Below are positions 24,133-33,333 of a stretch of DNA of 64,000 nt, in pieces (the stretch's first letter is position 1; each line of letters starts with the position of its first letter). Source of the stretch: Microbacterium sp. CFH 31415 (lineage in GTDB: Bacteria > Actinomycetota > Actinomycetes > Actinomycetales > Microbacteriaceae); NCBI RefSeq assembly GCF_022538185.1, contig NZ_JAKYXC010000003.1:1-64000 (forward strand). The letters run 5' to 3'. The notes under the pieces were generated by a model. It had not been told where the DNA came from and ran no database searches. It saw nothing but the letters and a program-made list of their open reading frames with translations. A program made the position numbers and the translations under genes.

Positions 24133-25488
24133 ATGACCGATACAACGAAGGTGTCGGAGGCGACTGAACCGCCCCTGACCGGCACCGCTCACTCTGATGC
24201 GAAGGAGGCCGGCATCGCCCGCCGACGCCGCCTCACCGTCATCGTCGTCACGATCGGGTTCATCCTCATCGCGGCGCTGGTCCTCCTCATGGTCACGCGA
24301 CCGCCGGTGGAGGACGCCCGGCCCACGTCGCTGGGCTTCTCGTTCAACAGCTTCATGCGCTGGCTGGGCGACCTCAACCCGATCCTGCAGATCCCCATCG
24401 TCCTGGTGGTCTTCTTCGCAGTGGTCGGGATCATCCTGCTGCTGATCGAGTACGCGCCCCGTCCGGGGAAGTTCTACTTCTGGCTGCGCCTCGTGACCTG
24501 CTTCGCGATTCCCGTGGTGGCCTTCATGCTGCTGCGGCCGTACCAGAACGCGGTGATCTACGTCATCGGGATCGCGGTGCTCCTCGGCGCACTGCTGTTC
24601 TGGGCGGACTACCGGGCGCGGGAGGGCGCCGGTCACCTCTACCAGCTGATCCTGTTCGCTACCCCGGCACTCACGCTGCTGGTCGTGGGCCTCCTCTATC
24701 CGGCGGTGGCGACCTTCGTCCAGTCGTTCTTCGACAAGACCGGCGCGGAGTTCGTCGGCATGGAGAACTACGTCTGGGTGTTCACGAACCCTCAGGGCTT
24801 CTGGTCGGTGATCAACTCGATCATCTGGGTGATCGTCGCACCGACCTTCGCCACGATCATCGGGCTCGCCTACGCGGTGTTCATCGACCGCGCGCGGGGA
24901 GAGAAGGTGCTGAAGGTGCTGATCTTCATGCCCTTCGCGATCTCGTTCGTGGGCGCGGGCATCATCTGGGGCTTCATGTACGACTACCAGCAGGGCAACC
25001 AGCTCGGCCTGCTCAACGCGATCGTGACGGCGTTCGGGTTCGAGCCCGTCGCATGGCTGTCGATCACGCCGCTGGTGAACACGCTCCTGCTGCTCGTGGT
25101 CTTCATCTGGAGTCAGACCGGCTTGGCGATGGTGATCCTGTCGGCAGCAGTGAAGGCGGTGCCGACCGAGCAGATCGAGGCCGCCGCACTCGACGGCGCG
25201 AGCGCGTGGCAGCGCTTCCGCAACGTCACGGTTCCCGGCATCCGCTCGTCGATCGTCGTCGTCGTGACGACCATCGCCATCGGGGCGCTGAAGATCTACG
25301 ACATCGTCGCGGTCATGACCGGCGGACGCAACGACTCCACGGTCCTCGCGTTCGAGATGGTCAATCAGCAGCAGCGGTTCCAGAGCTACGGCCATTCCGC
25401 GGCTCTCGCCGTCGTGCTGTTCATCTTCGTGGTCCCGTTGATCGTGTTCAACGTGATCCAGATCCGGAAGCAGAGGGAGATCCGATGA
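24133..25488 (+). CDS. Sugar ABC permease, AglF/MalF-like, with extra N-terminal membrane segments
   Basis: 451 aa, against about 300 for AglF-type permeases. Residues about 33-55, 84-106, 118-138 and 140-158 form four extra hydrophobic segments before the normal core, which starts near 168. The core has the EAA loop EAAALDGASAWQRFRNVTVPGI near 350 that docks the ATPase. It forms the membrane channel with the next gene product, which it overlaps as ATGA. ATG 24133 is the first clear start after the hairpin. A shorter start near the core cannot be excluded. Confidence 0.88.
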   Translation: MTDTTKVSEATEPPLTGTAHSDAKEAGIARRRRLTVIVVTIGFILIAALVLLMVTRPPVEDARPTSLGFSFNSFMRWLGDLNPILQIPIVLVVFFAVVGIILLLIEYAPRPGKFYFWLRLVTCFAIPVVAFMLLRPYQNAVIYVIGIAVLLGALLFWADYRAREGAGHLYQLILFATPALTLLVVGLLYPAVATFVQSFFDKTGAEFVGMENYVWVFTNPQGFWSVINSIIWVIVAPTFATIIGLAYAVFIDRARGEKVLKVLIFMPFAISFVGAGIIWGFMYDYQQGNQLGLLNAIVTAFGFEPVAWLSITPLVNTLLLLVVFIWSQTGLAMVILSAAVKAVPTEQIEAAALDGASAWQRFRNVTVPGIRSSIVVVVTTIAIGALKIYDIVAVMTGGRNDSTVLAFEMVNQQQRFQSYGHSAALAVVLFIFVVPLIVFNVIQIRKQREIR

Positions 25489-26462
25489 CTGTCGGAGTGG
25501 AGGTCATCGAGCCGAACCCCGACGCGCGGACGGCTCGCGAAGTGGCGCGCGAGACGCGCAAGCACGAGAAGCTCGCGCAGAAGCGACTGTCGTCGAAGGG
25601 TGCGACGATCGCCGCGATCGTTATCGCGTTCTTCTGGACGATCCCGACCCTCGGACTGCTGGTCACCTCGTTCCGGCCGCCTGCCGATGTGCAGTCGACC
25701 GGCTGGTGGACGGTGTTCGTCGACCCGGCGTTCACGCTGTCGAACTACGAGGCGGCGCTGACCGCGGGCGGCACCACGCTCACGCTCGCGCAGTCCTTCG
25801 TCAACTCGCTGGCGATCACGATCCCGGTGGCGTTCTTCGCGATGACCGTGTCGTCGATGCTCGCCTACGCGTTCGCCTGGATCGACTTCAAGGGCAAGGG
25901 CTTCCTGTTCGTCGCGGTGTTCGCGTTGCAGATCGTCCCATTGCAGATGGCCCTGGTGCCGTTGCTGAGCCTGTTCTCGCGCGGTCTCACCATCAACGAT
26001 GTGACGATCTTCCCGGGGCTCGATATGAGCGACGTCGATCGCAGCTTCGCCACGATCTGGATCGCGCACGTGATCTTCGCGATTCCGCTCGCCGTGTTCC
26101 TGCTGCACAACTTCATCGCGGAGATCCCGCACGAGGTGATCGAGGCGGCTCGGGTCGACGGTGCCGGGCACGGGCAGATCTTCTTCCGCATCATCCTCCC
26201 GCTGGCTACGCCCGCGCTGGCGTCGTACGCGGTGCTGCAGTTCATCTGGGTGTGGAACGACCTGCTCGTGGCGACGATCTTCGCGCCATCCTCGTCGTTG
26301 CCCATGACGCAGTCGCTCGCGTCGCTGTCGGGCACGTGGGGCAACCAGTGGTTCCTGCAGGCTGCAGGAACCTTCCTGACGATCCTGTTCCCGCTCGTCG
26401 TGTTCTTCGCGCTGCAGCGGTTCTTCGTGAGGGGCCTGCTGGCTGGAGCGACGAAGGGCTGA
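25485..26462 (+). CDS. Sugar ABC permease, AglG/MalG-like
   Basis: 325 aa. A cytosolic N-terminal stretch of about 40 charged residues is followed by six predicted membrane segments and the EAA loop EAARVDGAGHGQIFFRIILPLATPA near 220. It pairs with the AglF-like permease. The start at 25485 overlaps the upstream stop. A terminator hairpin follows the stop by 7 bases, closing the operon. Confidence 0.9.
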   Translation: MTVGVEVIEPNPDARTAREVARETRKHEKLAQKRLSSKGATIAAIVIAFFWTIPTLGLLVTSFRPPADVQSTGWWTVFVDPAFTLSNYEAALTAGGTTLTLAQSFVNSLAITIPVAFFAMTVSSMLAYAFAWIDFKGKGFLFVAVFALQIVPLQMALVPLLSLFSRGLTINDVTIFPGLDMSDVDRSFATIWIAHVIFAIPLAVFLLHNFIAEIPHEVIEAARVDGAGHGQIFFRIILPLATPALASYAVLQFIWVWNDLLVATIFAPSSSLPMTQSLASLSGTWGNQWFLQAAGTFLTILFPLVVFFALQRFFVRGLLAGATKG

Positions 26463-26469
26463 GATGGCC

Positions 26470-26507
26470 GAAGCGGCGTCCGTACCGGGGGGCACGGACG
26501 CCGCTTC
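26470..26507. terminator. Terminator between permease and DUF305 gene
   Basis: GAAGCGGCGTCCGT pairs perfectly with ACGGACGCCGCTTC around a 10-base loop, between two convergent genes, so it can serve both directions. Confidence 0.85.
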
Positions 26508-26523
26508 GTCGTGAGAGGGGGCG

Positions 26524-27204
26524 TCAGCCGCAGCCGAGCCGCGCCTGCATCGACTGCATGGCGTCGATCTCGGCGGTCTGGCCGTCCTTCATGGCCTGGG
26601 CGACCTGCAGGGCACGCGGGTCGCTGCCGAGTTCGAGAAGGGCCTCGGTCATGGGGATCGCGCCCTCGTGATGCCGGATCATCAGGTCGAGGAACAGGCA
26701 GTCGGCCTCCTGGCCGGTGGCGTCCTGGAGGGCGGTCAGCTCGTCGGCCGACGCCATGCCCATCGCGGCGTGCGCCTCGTCGTCGGTCATCGGCTCGTCT
26801 GCGGTGCCGCCGTGGCCGTGGCCGGCCTCGGAGCCGCTCATCCAGCTCATCATCGGCTCGCCCGACTGGGGGAGCCCCCACTTCACGAGCCAATCGAACA
26901 TCTCGCCGCGCTGCGCGGCCTGCCCGGTGGCGATGTCGTACGCGAGCACCCGCAGTTCGGCATCCTCTGTCTTGCGGTAGACCTCCATGGCCATCTCGAT
27001 GGCCTGACCGTGATGAACCTGCATGTCGCGCGCGAAGCCCGCGTCAGGCGAAGTCTGCCCAGGCGCGGTGCTCGGGCTCTGTGCCCCGAACGTCGAGAAG
27101 CGGCCGATCGCGAACGCGAGGGCGGCGACGGCGAGCAGGACGAGCGCGATCGCCCACCAGGGCCGCGAGGGCGCGGCGCCGGGGGCTGATACGTCGCTCA
27201 TCAT
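26524..27204 (-). CDS. DUF305 exported/membrane-anchored protein
   Basis: 226 aa. One N-terminal membrane anchor (residues about 14-36, ALVLLAVAALAFAI) is followed by a DUF305 ferritin-like domain duplicated around MQVHHGQAIEMAMEVY and DLMIRHHEGAIPMTEAL. The His and Met richness (GSEAGHGHGG, HAAMGM) suggests metal, perhaps copper, binding; the function is unproven. It starts 5 bases after the DUF3105 gene, with which it forms a two-gene operon. Two adjacent ATGs, 27204 and 27201, are possible starts. Confidence 0.87.
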   Translation of the reverse strand: MMSDVSAPGAAPSRPWWAIALVLLAVAALAFAIGRFSTFGAQSPSTAPGQTSPDAGFARDMQVHHGQAIEMAMEVYRKTEDAELRVLAYDIATGQAAQRGEMFDWLVKWGLPQSGEPMMSWMSGSEAGHGHGGTADEPMTDDEAHAAMGMASADELTALQDATGQEADCLFLDLMIRHHEGAIPMTEALLELGSDPRALQVAQAMKDGQTAEIDAMQSMQARLGCG

Positions 27205-27209
27205 CGGAC

Positions 27210-27926
27210 TCAGCGCTGGCCGGGTGCGTCGAGCGCGCCGGAGCACGAGGCGCCCGGCTCGGGCACGTCGGCGCTGCGCCAGTACTCCTCGAAGAACTGC
27301 TCGATGCGCTCGTCATCGGCCGAGTCGACCTTGAGCTGGTGGTTCCAGTTCGTCACGGCGATCGGCGCGTCGAGGCCCTCGTACGGCGATAGGATGACGT
27401 AGGTCGACGGCAGGTGCGATTCCAGCGTCGCCAGGTCGTCGCCCGCGATGTCGTCGGGGTTGTAGGTTACCCAGACGGCACCGTGCTCGAGCGAGTGGAC
27501 CGCGTTCTCGTTGGGAACGGGCTGATCGTAGAGGCCGCAGTTCAGCCAGACGGCGTTGTGCGGGCCACCGGCCGGCGGGGTCTGCTCGTAGTCGACCGTG
27601 CCCTCCACGTGCTGAGTGGCGTTCTCGTACGTCTCGACGCCCTCGATCTCGACGCCTTCGCCGCCCGGGGTGTACGCCTTGGGCGGCGCCGGGGCGAAGA
27701 CGATGGAGGCCACGATCAGGCCGATGATCACCACCGCGGCGGTGGTGCCGACGACCCACCACACGAGCTTGCTGCGACGGCGCTTGGCGAGCTGCTTCTG
27801 GTACTCGGCGAGCTTCTCCTGCCGCTTCTGCTCGCGCTGCTGCTTCACGGTGAGGTTGATCTCGGCCTGCTTGGCAGGATTGCCGCTGCTGCGCTTGTCG
27901 GAGGGGCTCGGGGGTGTCGGGGTCAT
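27210..27926 (-). CDS. DUF3105 membrane protein
   Basis: 238 aa. A charged, coiled-coil-like N-terminus (KQQREQKRQEKLAEYQKQLAKRRR) precedes one membrane span (residues about 55-80). The extracytoplasmic DUF3105 domain has PPAGGPHNAVWLNCGLYDQPV and VHSLEHGAVWVTYNP, including conserved His and Cys. In many actinobacteria DUF3105 and DUF305 genes are neighbours. A role in metal handling at the membrane is only a guess. The start at 27926 is chosen because upstream residues lack family character. Confidence 0.87.
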   Translation of the reverse strand: MTPTPPSPSDKRSSGNPAKQAEINLTVKQQREQKRQEKLAEYQKQLAKRRRSKLVWWVVGTTAAVVIIGLIVASIVFAPAPPKAYTPGGEGVEIEGVETYENATQHVEGTVDYEQTPPAGGPHNAVWLNCGLYDQPVPNENAVHSLEHGAVWVTYNPDDIAGDDLATLESHLPSTYVILSPYEGLDAPIAVTNWNHQLKVDSADDERIEQFFEEYWRSADVPEPGASCSGALDAPGQR

Positions 27927-28112
27927 GTGCGTGATCTCGGCTCGGGCACCCGGCGTGGCGCGCGAGAAGCGCCGCGGGCAAGAAACAGGACACCGCAATC
28001 CTATGCGAGCGCATGTGCTGACTGCTGAGAGGGCGCCCACAGAGCGCCGAGATGACGCCGAGGGCGAGCCGACGCCTCACGCCCCGGTTGCGGGCCGGGG
28101 CGGAGCATCCGC

Positions 28113-28138
28113 TATCATGGGGTCTCGAATCGATTCGA
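28113..28138. promoter_or_regulatory. Promoter with palindromic operator of the MFS gene
   Basis: TATCAT at 28113-28118 is a possible -10, followed at 28125-28138 by the perfect 14-base palindrome TCGAATCGATTCGA. A site in this position would block initiation. No regulator gene is adjacent. Confidence 0.45.
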
Positions 28139-28224
28139 TATCTTCGCGATTCCCTCCTCCCTCTCTGCGCGCCTGAGCCGTTCCATCGGCGTCGACGCCT
28201 CCCGCATCGCCGCCGAAACGAAGT

Positions 28225-29580
28225 GTGACCGTGCTCGACACCGCCTCCATCCCCACCCAGCAGTCCGCCGACGCCGCTCCGCGCGTGCCCGCCGTCTCGC
28301 CCACCGGCGCCATCCGCACGCTCGGCGCCAACCCGGCGACTGCGCCGATCGTCCTGCACCCCGGCGACTCGATCCCGCACCGCAAGCGCGTCCTGTACAT
28401 CGTGCTGCTCGGTGCTCTGACGGCCCTCGGACCGTTCACGATCGACCTCTATCTGCCGGCCTTCCCGGTGCTCGAGTCCGAGTTCCAGACGACGGCCGCG
28501 GCGATCCAGCTCACGCTCACCGGCACCATGGTCGGGTTCGCGCTCGGCCAGCTCGTCGTCGGCCCGCTCAGCGACAAGGTCGGCCGGCGGGTGCCGCTCC
28601 TCGTCGTGACCGCGCTGCATGTCGCAGCGAGCGTCGGTGCCGCCCTCGCCCCGAACCTCGAGCTGCTCTCGGTGGCGCGCGTCTTCATGGGCGCCGGTGC
28701 CGCGGCCGGCGGTGTCATCGCCGCCGCCGTCGTGCGCGACCTCTTCGGCGGCCGCCGTCTGGTCGTGATGCTCTCGCGTCTGGCCCTCGTCTCGGGCGTC
28801 GCGCCCGTGCTCGCCCCCCTCGTCGGTTCGGCGCTGCTCGTGGTCATGCCGTGGCGGGGGATCTTCGTGGTGCTCGGCGTGTACGGCAGCATCATGCTGA
28901 TCGCCGCCGCGGTCTTCATCCCCGAGACCCTGCCCCCGGCGCGTCGACACGAGCGGGGAGCGACGACGGTGTGGCAGCGCTACCGGAGCGTCTTCTCGGA
29001 CCGCGTGTTCATCGGGGTGCTGATCATCGGCGGCATGACGTTCAGCGGCCTGTTCTCGTACCTGTCGGCCTCGTCGTTCCTGTTCCAGCAGACGTACGCG
29101 TTCAACGCCCAGCAATACGGTCTGCTCTTCGCCGCGAACTCGCTCGGTGTCGTGCTGGGCGTGCAGGTCGCGGCGCGCCTCGCGGCCCGCTTCGGCCCGC
29201 AGTGGGTGATGGCGTGGTCGACCGCCGTGCTCGTGGTCGCGGCATCCGCCATCATCGTCACCGACCAGCTCGGCCTCGGCCTCTGGGGCACCGTCGTGCC
29301 GCTCTTCTTCTTCATGACCGCGTGCGGGTTCACATTCCCGTGCGTGCAGGTGCTCGCCCTCGACCGCCACGGCAAGGCGGCCGGCACCGCGCAGTCGATC
29401 ATCGGCGCGACGAACTTCGGTGTTGCGGGCATCATCACCCCCATCGTCGGGTGGATCTCGGCCGGTTCGGGCATCACCGCCACCACGATGGCCTCGGTCA
29501 TGGTCGGCTGCGCCGTCATCGGCGTGCTGTCGTTGTGGCTGATCGTGCGCCCGCGCACGGTGGAGCGCCTCGCGCCCTGA
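28225..29580 (+). CDS. MFS drug-resistance transporter, Bcr/CflA type
   Basis: 451 aa. A 50-residue cytosolic tail precedes 12 predicted membrane segments. Motif A is GPLSDKVGRRVPLL (near 120). The early FTIDLYLPAFPVLESEFQ is the Bcr/CflA hallmark. It is a proton-driven exporter of small hydrophobic compounds; the substrate is unknown. The GTG at 28225 is taken as start, though a later start near MFS segment 1 is possible. It converges on the next gene with a single base between stops. Confidence 0.88.
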   Translation: MTVLDTASIPTQQSADAAPRVPAVSPTGAIRTLGANPATAPIVLHPGDSIPHRKRVLYIVLLGALTALGPFTIDLYLPAFPVLESEFQTTAAAIQLTLTGTMVGFALGQLVVGPLSDKVGRRVPLLVVTALHVAASVGAALAPNLELLSVARVFMGAGAAAGGVIAAAVVRDLFGGRRLVVMLSRLALVSGVAPVLAPLVGSALLVVMPWRGIFVVLGVYGSIMLIAAAVFIPETLPPARRHERGATTVWQRYRSVFSDRVFIGVLIIGGMTFSGLFSYLSASSFLFQQTYAFNAQQYGLLFAANSLGVVLGVQVAARLAARFGPQWVMAWSTAVLVVAASAIIVTDQLGLGLWGTVVPLFFFMTACGFTFPCVQVLALDRHGKAAGTAQSIIGATNFGVAGIITPIVGWISAGSGITATTMASVMVGCAVIGVLSLWLIVRPRTVERLAP

Positions 29581-29581
29581 T

Positions 29582-30085
29582 TCAGGCGAGGCCGTCAGCT
29601 CGTACCGGCTGCAGGCGGAACAGGCGCACCGTGCGGCCGGACTCGCGCTCGTAGTTGCGGTAGCCCGGCCACTGCGCCTCGATGCGCGCCCACACGGCGT
29701 CGCGTTCGTCGTCGGGCACGAGGCTCGCCCGCACCGGCATGCGCCGGCCACGGACCGTGATCGCCGCGTCGGGATGAGCGAGCAGGTTGGACGTCCATGC
29801 GGGATGCCGCTCGCCGGCGAAGTTCGTGCCGGCGACGATCGCCCGTCCTCGACCGTCGGGGCAGTACATCAGCGGAGCATCGCGCGGCTCGCCCGACTTC
29901 GCGCCGATCGTGTGGAGCACGAGCGACGGAACCAGGAGCGCGCTCACCTGCACGCGCCCGCGCGAGGCCCACGAGACGACGCGCTCGATCGGTGGGAGCA
30001 GCACCGGACCGAGGAATCTCCGGAACACGCGCGTACGCGTGAGGGGCGCGATGAGCGCGCGGACGGTGTCGACGACGCGGGGCAT
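29582..30085 (-). CDS. Nitroreductase/deazaflavin (F420)-dependent family protein
   Basis: 167 aa. The DDN-like split-barrel domain is recognised by LVLHTIGAKSGEPRDAPLMY, then GRAIVAGTNFAGERHPAWTSNLLAHPDAAITV and the closing WPGYRNYERESGR. Family members bind F420 or FMN and reduce or hydroxylate small molecules. GATGAT six bases before ATG 30085 supports this start; GTG 30100 would add five residues. It is monocistronic and divergent from the PAP2 gene. Confidence 0.85.
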   Translation of the reverse strand: MPRVVDTVRALIAPLTRTRVFRRFLGPVLLPPIERVVSWASRGRVQVSALLVPSLVLHTIGAKSGEPRDAPLMYCPDGRGRAIVAGTNFAGERHPAWTSNLLAHPDAAITVRGRRMPVRASLVPDDERDAVWARIEAQWPGYRNYERESGRTVRLFRLQPVRADGLA

Positions 30086-30163
30086 GCCGCCATCATCCAC
30101 CGTCCGGGACTAGCAGGGGCGGCGCCCGGCCGCAATGCAATGCGGGCCGCGGATTCCGCCGGG

Positions 30164-30169
30164 CACAAT
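30164..30169 (+). promoter_or_regulatory. -10-like box of the PAP2 gene
   Basis: CACAAT exactly six bases before ATG 30176; leaderless layout. Confidence 0.4.
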
Positions 30170-30175
30170 GGGGCG

Positions 30176-30846
30176 ATGACCGACCGGCGAACCGAAGGTG
30201 TCCGCCCGGCGATGGCCTACCTCGTCGCAGGGCTCGTCCTCATCACGCTCGCGTGCGGGCTCGGGTGGTGGATCCTCACCCACGGGGAACCGCCCTTCGC
30301 TGTGGATGTGTGGTGGAACACCACGACGGCGGAACTCTCGTCCGCGTTCCTCACGGGATTCTCGCGAGTCATGAACTGGGTGGGCGGCGGATGGTTCGGG
30401 GTGCTCGTCGTCCCCATCGGCGGGGCGATCGGGCTGATCCTGCTGCGTCGGCCGTGGGCCGCGGCCTACTTCCTCGCGGCGGAGGCGGTGTCGGCCGGGG
30501 GCGTTCAGGTGCTCAAGCACCTCTTCGGACGCGTGCGCCCTGAGGACATCATCGTAGTGTCGGACTACGGCTCATACCCGTCGGGGCATGTGGCGAACGC
30601 CGCAACCATCGCGGTCGCGGCGGCCGTGATCTTCCCGCGGGTCTGGGTGATGATCGTGGGCGCGTGCTGGGTGCTGCTCATGGCGTTCAGCCGCACCTAT
30701 CTGCACGCGCACTGGCTCAGCGACACCGTCGGCGGCGTGCTGATCGGAGCCGGAGCCGCCCTCGTCGTCGCCGCCGCCTTCGCCGTCCCGATGGCCCGCG
30801 AGCACATCGCCGCCGACCGGGGAGAGGGCGTCGCTAGGCTGAGCGC

Positions 30847-30850
<4 letters not shown>
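30176..30850 (+). CDS. PAP2-superfamily membrane phosphatase
   Basis: 224 aa with about five to six membrane segments. The three phosphatase motifs are KHLFGRVRPE (near 120), YPSGHVANA (near 140) and SRTYLHAHWLSDT (near 178), complete with catalytic His residues. It probably dephosphorylates undecaprenyl pyrophosphate or phosphatidate-type lipids. Its stop overlaps the next gene's ATG, but that gene also has its own promoter-like box. Confidence 0.9.
30835..30840 (+). promoter_or_regulatory. -10-like box of the HerA-like gene
   Basis: TAGGCT exactly six bases before ATG 30847, inside the 3' end of the PAP2 gene. Confidence 0.4.
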
Positions 30851-32919
<2,069 letters not shown>

Positions 32920-32996
32920 CCGGCGCGGCGCCCCCGGCGCGAGCCCGGCGCGCTCTCGCGCGAGCCCGGCGCCGCGATGCTCTACCGCGACCTCGG

Positions 32997-33240
32997 TCGC
33001 GCTGTCGTTTCCTGCATGCGCGCCCGAAGTCGCCATGACGCTCACCGCCGACGCTCTCGATCGCGCTGTCGTTTCCTGCATGCGCCCCTGATCCGCCGAC
33101 GACGCTCTCGATCGCGCTGTCGTTTCCTGCAAGTGCGCCCGTCGATTACTAGAGCGCGTGCAGGAATCGACAGCGCGAGGGAGCGATGGCAGGAATCGAC
33201 AGCGCGAGGGAGCGATATGAGGAATCGACAGCGCGAGGGA
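32997..33240. repeat. Six-copy inverted repeat cluster (three forward, three reverse)
   Basis: Core GCGCTGTCGTTTCCTGC occurs forward at about 32999, 33063 and 33114. Its complement form GCAGGAATCGACAGCGC (third copy GAGGAATCGACAGCGC) occurs at about 33159, 33189 and 33219. The forward copies read TTT where all reverse copies imply ATT, so the two groups are distinct families. Forward copies are about 50-65 bp apart, reverse copies about 30 bp. The region 32920-33333 has no gene; GAAACCGCGCC also appears twice (33252, 33285). Confidence 0.92.
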
Positions 33241-33321
33241 GCTGAGGGGAGGAAACCGCGCCGACCGCGCCAAACGCCGCTCGAAGAAACCGCGCCTGAC
33301 CCGGCGCGGCGCCGAGGGGCC

Positions 33322-33327
33322 TAGCCT
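33322..33327 (+). promoter_or_regulatory. -10-like box of fdhF
   Basis: TAGCCT exactly six bases before ATG 33334; leaderless layout just after the repeat cluster. Confidence 0.5.
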
Positions 33328-33333
33328 GGACGT

